Source of the DNA: Alphaproteobacteria bacterium
GTDB lineage: Bacteria > Pseudomonadota > Gammaproteobacteria > JAGOUN01
Length of the DNA: 43,143 nucleotides
Assembly (NCBI GenBank): GCA_021151585.1
Contig: JAGKWX010000018.1
Location: 1-43,143, forward strand
Direction: 5' to 3'
Part shown: positions 1-8,192 of the stretch, in pieces
How the letters are laid out: each line of letters begins with the position of its first letter
Numbering within the stretch: position 1 is the first letter of the stretch
Program-made: the position numbers and the translations under genes
The notes under the pieces: generated by a model
Databases searched by the model: none
Told to the model about the DNA's origin: nothing
Seen by the model: the letters and a program-made list of their open reading frames with translations, nothing else

Positions 1-310
1 GTGGTGGTGGCGGCGGTGGTGGCTCAATAACGATTTCTTCTACTGGGCGTGTTCGAATTTTTCTTGTTTTGCGCACAACAACTTTAACACCAGATACTTC
101 TTCTGTTTGTTTACGCTCATAAACAAGGCTAGCTGACTTTGCTTGACCGTGGCGATTTTGTAAATGCAAAAGAAATTGTCTTTTTTCTGCATCAGTAATC
201 ACCTGATCACCAGACGTTTGTTTGAGGCCTGCAGCTAATAACTGTGACAACAGCCTATCAAGAGGAATTCCTGCTTGCTGAGCAAAATCTTTTACCGTGA
301 TTTCTGACAT
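1..310 (-). CDS. infB: Translation initiation factor IF-2, N-terminal part (runs off the window)
   Basis: IF-2 is the GTPase that places initiator tRNA on the 30S subunit. Only the first 103 codons are here. The protein begins MSEITVKDFAQQAGIPLDRL, the typical IF-2 N-terminal domain that precedes the long charged linker; the visible part ends in a run of at least seven prolines encoded by the GGT/GGC repeats at the window edge. The ATG at 308-310 follows an AGGA Shine-Dalgarno about 7 bases upstream. It lies 29 bases downstream of the nusA stop in the same orientation, the conserved rimP-nusA-infB order. The G domain lies outside the window, so identity rests on the N-terminus plus context. 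Confidence 0.93.
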   Translation of the reverse strand, partial: MSEITVKDFAQQAGIPLDRLLSQLLAAGLKQTSGDQVITDAEKRQFLLHLQNRHGQAKSASLVYERKQTEEVSGVKVVVRKTRKIRTRPVEEIVIEPPPPPPP

Positions 311-339
311 ATCGATTTCCTACTTCATGATTCAACAGA

Positions 340-1824
340 TTATGCGAACCAAATTTTCCGTGCCGTCATAATTAAGGCACCCGCTTTTGCTTCATCCATG
401 CCGTCAATTTCCATTAAATCATCAATCGCCTGTTCTGCGAGGTCTTCACGCGTAACAATACCATGACTTGCCAAACGAAAAGCCATATCTTCCGTCATAG
501 TTTCCATAGTCAGCAAATCTTCTGCAGGATCTTGACCACTTAATGATGCTTCTTTAGCAATCGCCTGCATTAACATAACATCTTTTGCTTTTTCATTAAT
601 TGCCGTCAATACAGACTGCTCAATTGTTTCAACTTCATGTAATTCTTCAAGTGGAATATAAGCGAGCTCTTCAATCGTAGTAAAACCTTCTTCTACTAGT
701 GTTTTAGCAATATCACGATCAAGATTAAGCTGTGACATAAAGGCTGTGATCATTTTTTCATCTTCAGCACCTGTTTTTTCAAGCGCTTGTTCTTCGGTCA
801 TAATATTTAATTTCCAGCCAGTCAATTGGCTTGCTAAATTAACATTCTGACCACCCTTACCAATAGCTAGAGATAATTGAGATTCTTTCACTGCTATATC
901 CATAGAGTGACTATCTTCATTAACAACAATAGAAGCAACTTCAGCTGGTTCCATAGCATTAATTACGAGCTGAACAGGATTATCATCCCATAACACAACA
1001 TCAATACGCTCACCGCCTAATTCACCCGAAACTGCTTGAACTCGTGCTCCACGCATTCCAATACAGGCGCCACGTGGGTCGATACGGCCATCGTTGGTTT
1101 TAACAGCAATTTTTGATCGTGCCCCTGGATCACGAGCAGCTGCTTTGATTTCAATAACATCTTCGCCAATTTCAGGCACTTCGATACGAAACAATTCAAC
1201 TAGCATACCTTTGTGGGTACGACTGAGAAAAATTTGAGGGCCTTTGGGGTCATCAGAAATTTCAGACAAATAGGCACGAATACGATCTCCAACACGAACA
1301 ATTTCTCGAGGCAGCATCTGATCTCTTGGAATAAATCCTTCTGCATTACTTGTTAAATCGAGAATAATATAATCACGAGTTAATTTTTTTACAGCGCCAT
1401 TAATGATTTGTCCGAGTCGATCGCGATATTGATTAGCAATTTGCATACGTTCTGCTTCGCGAACTTTTTGAATAATAATATGCTTAGCAGTTTGTGCTGA
1501 AATTCGACCAAACTCAACAGACTCAATCACTTCTTCGACAACGTCACCAACCGCTGCATCAGGAAATTTCTCTTGAGCTTGTTCCACGGTTAATTCTGCA
1601 TCTGAATTTTCGATATCGTCCTCGGTTTCCATTACTGTCCATTGACGAAAAGTTTCGTAATCACCTGTTCTCGGATCAATAACCACTCTAACAGCGATAT
1701 CTTGTGTTGTTTTTTTCTTGGTTGCAACTTCTAAAGCATTTTCTATTGCTTCAAAAATAACTTTTTGCGGCACGCCTTTTTCGTTAGAAACGGTTTCAGC
1801 AACCAATAAGATTTCTTTATTCAT
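340..1824 (-). CDS. nusA: Transcription termination/antitermination factor NusA
   Basis: NusA binds RNA polymerase and nascent RNA, promoting pausing, termination and antitermination. The 494 residues match the usual length of enterobacterial NusA (495). In order: N-terminal RNAP-binding domain (about 1-130), an S1 domain (about 135-200, GQIINGAVKKLTRDYIILDL), two KH domains (about 200-345, including the SLAIGKGGQNVNLASQLTGW segment) and two acidic helix-hairpin-helix repeats at the end (about 365-490). I take the ATG at 1822-1824 (MNKEILLVAETVSNEKG), which has a GAGGA site just upstream; the open frame extends 17 codons further but only through the end of rimP. It starts 10 bases after the rimP stop. 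Confidence 0.97.
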   Translation of the reverse strand: MNKEILLVAETVSNEKGVPQKVIFEAIENALEVATKKKTTQDIAVRVVIDPRTGDYETFRQWTVMETEDDIENSDAELTVEQAQEKFPDAAVGDVVEEVIESVEFGRISAQTAKHIIIQKVREAERMQIANQYRDRLGQIINGAVKKLTRDYIILDLTSNAEGFIPRDQMLPREIVRVGDRIRAYLSEISDDPKGPQIFLSRTHKGMLVELFRIEVPEIGEDVIEIKAAARDPGARSKIAVKTNDGRIDPRGACIGMRGARVQAVSGELGGERIDVVLWDDNPVQLVINAMEPAEVASIVVNEDSHSMDIAVKESQLSLAIGKGGQNVNLASQLTGWKLNIMTEEQALEKTGAEDEKMITAFMSQLNLDRDIAKTLVEEGFTTIEELAYIPLEELHEVETIEQSVLTAINEKAKDVMLMQAIAKEASLSGQDPAEDLLTMETMTEDMAFRLASHGIVTREDLAEQAIDDLMEIDGMDEAKAGALIMTARKIWFA

Positions 1825-1834
1825 TTCGTTATCC

Positions 1835-2287
1835 TCATGCAAAAGGGTCCACATTTGCGCGACTAATGTTGTCACACTCCAATGTTATTTCTTTACCATC
1901 TACCACAACAACAACACGGTCATCACTGGCCGCAATTAACTGACCAGCAAACTTTTTTCGCCCTCCTTGCGGAACTTTCAAACGTAACTTGATATGTTCA
2001 CCTATGTAACGTTGAAACTGACCGATATAAAACAGCGGCCTGTCCATCCCAGGCGAAGAGACTTCTAAAACATACTCGCCGCTAATGGGGTCTTCAACGT
2101 CTAAAACAGCGCTAACCTGTCTGCTAACAGTTGCGCAGTCTTCTACATCTACGCCCTCGGCTTTATCAATATAAATTAATACTTTTGTTGCACGTATAGA
2201 GCCTATTAATTCACACCCCCAAAATTCGTAACCTAGTCCGGTCACAACAGGGGCAACTATTTTGATTAATGCATCTACATTGCTCAT
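1835..2287 (-). CDS. rimP: Ribosome maturation factor RimP
   Basis: RimP assists maturation of the 30S ribosomal subunit. The 150-residue protein has the family's two-domain layout: an N-terminal alpha/beta domain with GLGYEFWGCEL and the VEDCATVSRQVSAVLDVEDPI segment, the conserved LEVSSPGMDRPL, and a C-terminal SH3-like barrel from about residue 90 with the basic GGRKKFAG patch. The ATG at 2285-2287 has a GGATGAG ribosome-binding site. It is the first protein gene after the initiator tRNA and lies directly upstream of nusA, as in many gammaproteobacteria. Confidence 0.97.
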   Translation of the reverse strand: MSNVDALIKIVAPVVTGLGYEFWGCELIGSIRATKVLIYIDKAEGVDVEDCATVSRQVSAVLDVEDPISGEYVLEVSSPGMDRPLFYIGQFQRYIGEHIKLRLKVPQGGRKKFAGQLIAASDDRVVVVVDGKEITLECDNISRANVDPFA

Positions 2288-2317
2288 TTACTCATCCAAA
2301 ATCAGGGTCTAAAAAGC

Positions 2318-2340
2318 AAAAAACCCCAAAATGGGGTCTC
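2318..2340 (-). terminator. Hairpin plus T-run after the initiator tRNA
   Basis: On the minus strand an ACCCC arm (2333-2337) pairs with GGGGT (2323-2327) around an AT-rich loop and is followed by six T residues (2323-2318). This is a short intrinsic-terminator pattern between the tRNA 3' end and rimP. The stem is only five base pairs, so readthrough into rimP-nusA-infB is plausible and would make it an attenuator for the operon. Confidence 0.6.
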
Positions 2341-2356
2341 TTTAAGCGCTACAAAT

Positions 2357-2433
<77 letters not shown>

Positions 2434-2447
2434 ACTTTAGAAACACG

Positions 2448-2476
2448 ATAATACTCCACATAAAAAAAAAATGCAA
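2448..2476 (-). promoter_or_regulatory. Sigma-70 promoter of the initiator tRNA operon
   Basis: The minus strand reads TTGCAT (2476-2471), 17 bases, TATTAT (2453-2448). The start site would fall about 7 bases before the tRNA 5' end. Spacing is ideal and both boxes are near consensus. It probably drives the tRNA and, by readthrough, rimP-nusA-infB. Confidence 0.7.
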
Positions 2477-2559
2477 TTAGAATTTAATACTACTGCTTCA
2501 GTTTCTTACCCTCACCGAACAAGAAATATGGTGACTTAGAATAAGCCGCCATAATAAAA

Positions 2560-4284
2560 CTAGGCCATCTTGAGTGTTAGCCCTGGATCAGCACTAGCAG
2601 TTACCTGCGTCCTGCGCCTGAGAAAGGATAATTTCCCTAACTTTTCTTGCGCCCCCATATGAGCCCCATTAACCTTCAACGTTTTATCAGCATACTCAAT
2701 GGCCTTGTCTAATTTTTTCAAATACTGGTAAATCATCGCCATGCTATAAAGGGCGTCAGCATCATTCATTAGATCGCAACACACAGGATCATTGTCAATT
2801 AGCTCGAACCTAACAGCGACCCGAGAAGCTAAGTCAGCGACCTGAGCAGCCAATCTATTGGTCTGGGGGATCTCTGCATTTAACAATAAAGCACCTGTCC
2901 GGAGGTGAAAAAACCATCCCTTGAACTCAGGAGCCCACTCATCGGCCCGAGGACCCCATGCGGCGATCCGAGGAGCCAGCGCCTTGACCTCAGCAGCGAG
3001 TTTATTTTTCTCATCGGTCGATAAACCAGTAGTTTTACAATCCTGCATGCGGTTAAGTAATTGTACGATATCGAGAAGCAAACGGAATTCAGCCAAGTCA
3101 TGTCTAATCCACATGATAAACGCTGTTTTGATAGCAGGAAAATTTTTAGAAGGCAGCAAATTAAAAATATTCTGAAATATCGACTCATTAAGCCGAGCAT
3201 CAATCTTGCGCAACCATTCACTGACGACGCCTAACTCTTGTTCTTTTTTTGAGTAGCGATTAGCTGAATAAAGAGCAAGCAAATAAAATTGAATAGAGGC
3301 ATTCGCTGCATAAACTCGCATCCGCTCGCTTTGCTTCCATTTAGTAGTGCTATGCCCTTCATCAGTTAAGAGCATACTATAAAGCATACCAAAGTAGATA
3401 TACACAAAGCCAGCGCAGCAAACGCCTCGATCTGGGAGTTTATAAAATTTATCATAAACGGAAGCAAAATTAGCTTCCGCGTACGCTAACAAAGCCTCAT
3501 CAGAGAGAATATGTGCAGAGCGTAAAATAGCCATTGGATTATTATTATCATATTCACTTAACAACAACTTTATATAGTCTTGATAAAAATCTTCTTCGCT
3601 CAGAAACGCGCGCGAATAATATATTGCGCCAGTAGCATATTCATTGTGCACATCATACAAATGACCTAAGACGCGATAATCGGCTGATGTTAGACAGCTT
3701 ATCCCGTCAGGCAAAGTCAGTACATATTCGAAAATCTCAAGAGCTCGTCCATAAATCTCATTCAACACCCCCTTAGACTCATCTCCTAGGCGAGGCAAAA
3801 AAGAAACTATAATATCAGCGGAGTAATCATCTGAAGCTCTGATTCGAGTACTTAAATCAGGGGAAAATAACTTATCCCCAATCGCGCTATACGATTTTGC
3901 CAACCCTAGGAGAGCCGGAACATGATCGGGGTGCAACTCAAGGACTTGAGCATATTCACGGCGAGCATGATCGTAGTCGCCAGACAAAAAAAATTGATGC
4001 GCCTTTTCTAACCCTGCATCACGCTGCCACTCCCTCCTCTTTGCGGCAATATGCGCACGAGATTCAGCAATCTGGAATCGCAGAATCTTTATGCTCTCTA
4101 CATCACGCTCCCAAGGATCAATGAAGTTTTCTAAACTCAATTTTTGTAATAACTGGCAGAGATCCTGCTGAAGATCGCTTATCAAAGCCTGGTAGTCTTG
4201 GGGTGAGTTTTGGCTAGGGCCGCGAGATACAACTTGAGCAGCCATAGCAATTTTTCTTTTTTTATTTTTCTTATTTTTTATCAT
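2560..4284 (-). CDS. Unknown TPR-like helical protein with a basic N-terminus
   Basis: I do not recognise a family for the whole protein (574 residues). A clear tetratricopeptide-like unit sits at about residues 92-136 (GDYDHARREYAQVLELHPDH), and another near the C-terminus around DALYSMAMIYQYLKKLDKAI. The rest looks alpha-helical. There is no signal peptide or membrane segment. The first 12 residues are strongly basic (MIKNKKNKKRKI), resembling a nuclear localisation signal. The start is uncertain: the frame also has an upstream TTG at 4341 that overlaps dusA, the ATG at 4284 chosen here, and an ATG 13 codons later; none has a strong ribosome-binding site. It follows dusA by 40 bases on the same strand. 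It may be a secreted effector or a cytosolic scaffold. Confidence 0.75.
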   Translation of the reverse strand: MIKNKKNKKRKIAMAAQVVSRGPSQNSPQDYQALISDLQQDLCQLLQKLSLENFIDPWERDVESIKILRFQIAESRAHIAAKRREWQRDAGLEKAHQFFLSGDYDHARREYAQVLELHPDHVPALLGLAKSYSAIGDKLFSPDLSTRIRASDDYSADIIVSFLPRLGDESKGVLNEIYGRALEIFEYVLTLPDGISCLTSADYRVLGHLYDVHNEYATGAIYYSRAFLSEEDFYQDYIKLLLSEYDNNNPMAILRSAHILSDEALLAYAEANFASVYDKFYKLPDRGVCCAGFVYIYFGMLYSMLLTDEGHSTTKWKQSERMRVYAANASIQFYLLALYSANRYSKKEQELGVVSEWLRKIDARLNESIFQNIFNLLPSKNFPAIKTAFIMWIRHDLAEFRLLLDIVQLLNRMQDCKTTGLSTDEKNKLAAEVKALAPRIAAWGPRADEWAPEFKGWFFHLRTGALLLNAEIPQTNRLAAQVADLASRVAVRFELIDNDPVCCDLMNDADALYSMAMIYQYLKKLDKAIEYADKTLKVNGAHMGAQEKLGKLSFLRRRTQVTASADPGLTLKMA

Positions 4285-4324
4285 AAACCGGCCCTGCCTA
4301 CTATATTTTAAAAAAATATTGTAC

Positions 4325-5353
4325 TTAATTTGAACTATCAAGGCCAGAAAAATTTTCCAATTCGCGCATAGCGCCTAAAATTACCTCAGCATCGGCATGT
4401 TTTGCATGCATATTTTCGCTTAAATAGCGGCGCCAATGACGCGAACCGGGCAAACCATTAAATAAACCCAATATAGGACGTGCCAATGTCGCCAAACGTA
4501 AGCCCGTAGCCAACTGAGCTTGAATATAACGCACATACTGGTGAACAATTTGAACGCGATGCGGTACAGGAGTAGAAAATAAGGCATGCTCTAATTCAGA
4601 AAATAGATATGGATTTTCATAAGCGGGGCGCCCTATCATCACACCATCAACAAAATTAATGTGATCCACAGCCTCAGCCACCGTTTTAATCCCGCCATTG
4701 ATAATAATTTTAAAATCTGGGAAAGATTTTTTTAATTCATAGACCCAAGAATAATTTAAAGGCGGAATTTCACGATTTTCTTTTGGACTCAAACCCTGCA
4801 GCCAAGCTTTTCTTGCATGAACAATGACATGATCACAGCCGGCATTTTTCAGTTTTTCAATAAAGTTTTCCAACAAAGAAAAATCCTCTTGATCATCAAT
4901 GCCCAAGCGACATTTCACCGAAACAAGAGGTCGTGAGCAGGATGAGCAAGAATCGCCGCGACGAGTCGCCGCAATAGACCGCATAGCCATAACACAGTCA
5001 GCAACCAAGTTCGGCTCTTTCATTAAACAGGCGCCAAATCGACCACTTTGCACACGATCCGATGGACATCCAACATTTAAATTAATCTCATCATAACCAT
5101 AGTTAGCAGCAAGCACGGCACATTTTGCCAAAGCCTCTGGGTCACTCCCACCTAATTGCAAGGCAACCGGGTGTTCTATAGGATGATATGTTAAAAACCG
5201 CTCTGCATCACCATACAACAAAGCACCAGTGGTGATCATTTCCGTATATAAAAAGCAATGCGGCGATAGCAAACGAATAAAATAACGAAAATGCGTATCA
5301 GTCCAATCAAGCATAGGAGCAAGACAAAGCTGGTGATTACTAATTATCGACAT
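4325..5353 (-). CDS. dusA: tRNA-dihydrouridine synthase A
   Basis: DusA reduces uridine to dihydrouridine at D-loop positions 20/20a using FMN and NADPH. The 342-residue protein begins with the family signature LAPMLDWTDTHFRYFIRLLS, has the catalytic cysteine in NLNVGCPSDRVQSG (about residue 98), the HARKAWLQGLSPKENR motif and the C-terminal helical domain (PGSRHWRRYLSENMH). Compared with the E. coli protein as I recall it, there is an extra stretch of about ten residues containing a CSSC motif between the MRSI helix and the VKCRLGIDD strand (about 125-140). It lies 22 bases downstream of hpt. Confidence 0.95.
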   Translation of the reverse strand: MSIISNHQLCLAPMLDWTDTHFRYFIRLLSPHCFLYTEMITTGALLYGDAERFLTYHPIEHPVALQLGGSDPEALAKCAVLAANYGYDEINLNVGCPSDRVQSGRFGACLMKEPNLVADCVMAMRSIAATRRGDSCSSCSRPLVSVKCRLGIDDQEDFSLLENFIEKLKNAGCDHVIVHARKAWLQGLSPKENREIPPLNYSWVYELKKSFPDFKIIINGGIKTVAEAVDHINFVDGVMIGRPAYENPYLFSELEHALFSTPVPHRVQIVHQYVRYIQAQLATGLRLATLARPILGLFNGLPGSRHWRRYLSENMHAKHADAEVILGAMRELENFSGLDSSN

Positions 5354-5375
5354 AAACTATAAACCTAAATAACGC

Positions 5376-5924
5376 TTACTCCTTGACTGCGTAAATACCT
5401 GGTAAATTGCGAAAATACCCTTCATAATCCAAACCAAAACCGACTAAAAACAAATCATCAACTACCAAACCAGTAAAATCGGCCTTGCTTAACCCGCCTT
5501 CAGCACGCTGATGCTTTTTATCAACAACGACTGCGGTATAAATTCTAGCTGCTCCCTCAGCTTCACAATATTTAATTATTTCGGCCAGAGTTGTACCAGC
5601 ATCCAAGACATCTTCGACAATTAACAAAGTGCGACCCTTCAATTTTGAACGCGGTTCTGCCAACCAATGCAATTGACTAGCATGCATCTTACCCTGATAA
5701 CGAGTCACGTGCATGTAATCCAGCTGCAAAGGAAAATCTAAACGCGTCACCAAATGCCCGACAGGAATAACCGAACCATTTAACACGGTAATAACCAATG
5801 GCTGTGAATCTTGCAGTTCACGCGTAATTTCTTCAGCCATCCGGTCTAAGGCTAAATTAATTGTGCGCATATCGTGCAAGCAGGTTAATTTTGATTCAAA
5901 ATTCTGTAACTCAACCATATTCAT
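5376..5924 (-). CDS. hpt: Hypoxanthine-guanine phosphoribosyltransferase
   Basis: A purine-salvage enzyme that transfers PRPP ribose phosphate to hypoxanthine or guanine. It has 182 residues, normal for the bacterial family. The PRPP-binding loop reads LLIVEDVLDAGTTL (about 100-113); VLNGSVIPVGHL forms the pyrophosphate loop and VVDDLFLVGFGLDYEGYFRNLPGI is the typical C-terminal hypoxanthine-binding segment. The ATG overlaps the upstream channel gene's stop (ATGA), and an AGAGGAG site lies about ten bases upstream, so translation is probably coupled. A second in-frame ATG two codons later is possible. Confidence 0.95.
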   Translation of the reverse strand: MNMVELQNFESKLTCLHDMRTINLALDRMAEEITRELQDSQPLVITVLNGSVIPVGHLVTRLDFPLQLDYMHVTRYQGKMHASQLHWLAEPRSKLKGRTLLIVEDVLDAGTTLAEIIKYCEAEGAARIYTAVVVDKKHQRAEGGLSKADFTGLVVDDLFLVGFGLDYEGYFRNLPGIYAVKE

Positions 5925-7042
5925 ATCGGCATATCTCCTCTTATCGTTATACCATTGGGAATACTAGCAACAACACTAGGCGAACCTAATTCAACCTTAT
6001 GCTCCCGCACAATATCTAAAATTTTTAAAAAAATATCTTGCTGTAAAATGCGCCAATTTGGATTGCTTATCACGCGCGTCAAACAAGTAATATTGATATC
6101 CAAGGACGAATCGCCTAGCTTGACTAAATGCACCATAATATCCTCTTTATGATCAACGTCGGAATGGTCACGCAGCATAGATTCTATAGCTTGATTGAGA
6201 CCAACTAATAATGCAGCATCTTCATAACGAATACCTATGGTAACATCTATTTTTCTATGGGTCATGCGCTGGGGGTTTCTAATAATAATTTGATTGAATA
6301 AAGCATTGGGAATATATAATGGGCGACGATCTAGCGACATAACTTCTGTTGTGCGCCAACCAATATGAGTAACTCTACCCTCAATATCTTTGTCAGGGGA
6401 TTGTATCCAATCGCCTATCTTAAATGGCTTATCCAAGAAAATCATCAACCCGCCAAACCAATTAGCTAATAACTGCTGAGCTGCAATACCCATAACAATT
6501 GCGCCACCACCACCAAACGCTAGCAAACCGGTAATGGGTATACCAAAATTATCGAGCAGAACCAATCCACCCACGACAACCAAAGCGATTCTCGAAAACC
6601 GACCAATGACAAATACCGTAGACGAGTCCATGGGTTTACGCTGAGGCGCAGGCTTGACTAACCGAGATTCCATCTGGGAGATAAATTGCCACAAAAACCA
6701 TAAAAACGCGATTAAAATGCAAGCAATTCGTATACGCTCAGTCGCCACCGACCAATGCGCGTAACCAAAATCAGACAAAGTGTATTGCCCAAATACAGCA
6801 ACGGCGAATACCCAAATTACCACACTCAAAGGCAAAGACGCCGCATCTACCAACGCATCATCCCACACCTTGGATGTTTGTTGACAGCGTCGTAACAAAT
6901 ATTGCGACAACTTACGCTGCAAAAAATAAACAACTGATGCGATAATAACAGTAATAACCCCATGAAAAATCCAAACGTACTCAGACCCAGCGCCCAGAAA
7001 GTTCATGAGCCAACCATGCAGCCGCATTGTTTCATTCCACAT
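5921..7042 (-). CDS. MscS-family mechanosensitive ion channel (YnaI-like)
   Basis: An inner-membrane channel that opens on membrane tension and protects against osmotic shock. It has 373 residues. Predicted membrane segments lie near residues 22-40, 70-87, 105-123 and 150-168, followed by the MscS pore helix GLLAFGGGGAIVMGIAAQQL and the beta-domain (FDKPF-type motif as FLDKPFKIGDWIQSPDKDIEG). The pattern KDIEG, IGWRTTEV, DRRPLYIPNALF and RNPQRMTHR resembles E. coli YnaI more than MscS. It overlaps nagZ by 11 bases at its start and hpt by 4 at its end, so it belongs to the comEC-to-dusA gene string. Confidence 0.93.
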   Translation of the reverse strand: MWNETMRLHGWLMNFLGAGSEYVWIFHGVITVIIASVVYFLQRKLSQYLLRRCQQTSKVWDDALVDAASLPLSVVIWVFAVAVFGQYTLSDFGYAHWSVATERIRIACILIAFLWFLWQFISQMESRLVKPAPQRKPMDSSTVFVIGRFSRIALVVVGGLVLLDNFGIPITGLLAFGGGGAIVMGIAAQQLLANWFGGLMIFLDKPFKIGDWIQSPDKDIEGRVTHIGWRTTEVMSLDRRPLYIPNALFNQIIIRNPQRMTHRKIDVTIGIRYEDAALLVGLNQAIESMLRDHSDVDHKEDIMVHLVKLGDSSLDINITCLTRVISNPNWRILQQDIFLKILDIVREHKVELGSPSVVASIPNGITIRGDMPI

Positions 7043-8099
7043 TTTTTAACTCTCTAACAATTTGTTTATATCTTTCAGATGATTGCAATTCATCCCATCG
7101 AGCCAAACTTTCTGAAGCAGACTGAACATGAGGCGAAAAAGCATGGTATGTTGCCGATGCAGCCACCGCAGGATAACTAGCAAGCTCATCTTCTACAGCC
7201 TCTAAAACATCCCACTGACTATCTTCGAAGTGATTACATAATAATACATAATTACAACCACTTTGATAAGCCAAACACACCCTAGTGACAACATCGCCGG
7301 CAACCTGAGCCGCCTTCATGCTCAAGCAATCAGAAAATACAAGCGCTGTGGATTGCATACGCTGACGCAATATGTGATTAAGCCAATAAAGACAGTAGCC
7401 TGCTGGCATAGGTGAAACTTGAGAATAAATCACATGAGAGACCATCAACGCCGGGATTTCTGAAACAAGATCACGAAAAGGACGCATGTCATTTTGCCAT
7501 AAATCCTCAAGTGAACGCTCATCAATCGGCTGATCAACATGACTATCGAGACTCACACCCCCATGGCCTGGAAAATGTTTTGCAACAGGTAAAACATGAG
7601 CACCCCTAATGCCTTCAAGGTAAGCCCGCCCCAAAGCAGTTACAACATGAGATAAGCCGCTAAATGCACGATCAGCAATGACATCATTACGACCAAGATC
7701 CAAATCCAATACTGGCGCAAAATTAATCTGAATACCAAAAGCAGCCAGTTCACTGCCTGCTAGCCAGCCACAATCTCTTGTCAGCCGTATGCCTTGTTCT
7801 TGGTTTAGTAAATAGAGGTTGCCTAATTTTTGCATCGATGGCAATACAGTAAAATCAGTTTTAAAACGTTGTACACGCCCCCCTTCATGATCAACGGCCA
7901 ACAATAATGCTGGATTAATTGTACGTATTTGAGCTATTAATTGAGCCAATTGTTGCGGACTTTCATAATTACGCGCAAATAATACAATGCCAGCCAACAA
8001 ACGATGGCCTAAAAGCATTTCTTCTTCTGGCATCACATATGTTGAACGAAGATCCATGAAAACAAAAGGCGCAGGAGGATAAGTAGCTCTTTTTGACAT
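7032..8099 (-). CDS. nagZ: Beta-N-acetylglucosaminidase NagZ
   Basis: A cytosolic glycoside hydrolase family 3 enzyme that removes GlcNAc from anhydro-muropeptides during peptidoglycan recycling. It has 355 residues. It shows LLLAVDHEGGRVQRF near residue 60, the catalytic loop KHFPGHGGVSLDSHVDQP with the Asp-His dyad, and the nucleophile Asp in LVFSDCLSMKAA. The usual second Asp after the nucleophile is Cys here. I chose the ATG at 8097-8099, preceded by TTAGGA with 8-base spacing; the frame also allows a TTG two codons earlier. It lies 93 bases after comEC. Confidence 0.95.
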   Translation of the reverse strand: MSKRATYPPAPFVFMDLRSTYVMPEEEMLLGHRLLAGIVLFARNYESPQQLAQLIAQIRTINPALLLAVDHEGGRVQRFKTDFTVLPSMQKLGNLYLLNQEQGIRLTRDCGWLAGSELAAFGIQINFAPVLDLDLGRNDVIADRAFSGLSHVVTALGRAYLEGIRGAHVLPVAKHFPGHGGVSLDSHVDQPIDERSLEDLWQNDMRPFRDLVSEIPALMVSHVIYSQVSPMPAGYCLYWLNHILRQRMQSTALVFSDCLSMKAAQVAGDVVTRVCLAYQSGCNYVLLCNHFEDSQWDVLEAVEDELASYPAVAASATYHAFSPHVQSASESLARWDELQSSERYKQIVRELKNVE

Positions 8100-8192
8100 A
8101 ATCAATTCCTAATAATGAGTGAACAACTGTAACACGTATTGCCAAAACACAGTAAGGACTTACAAGGAAGGGATAAGAATAATTGTACTCGA

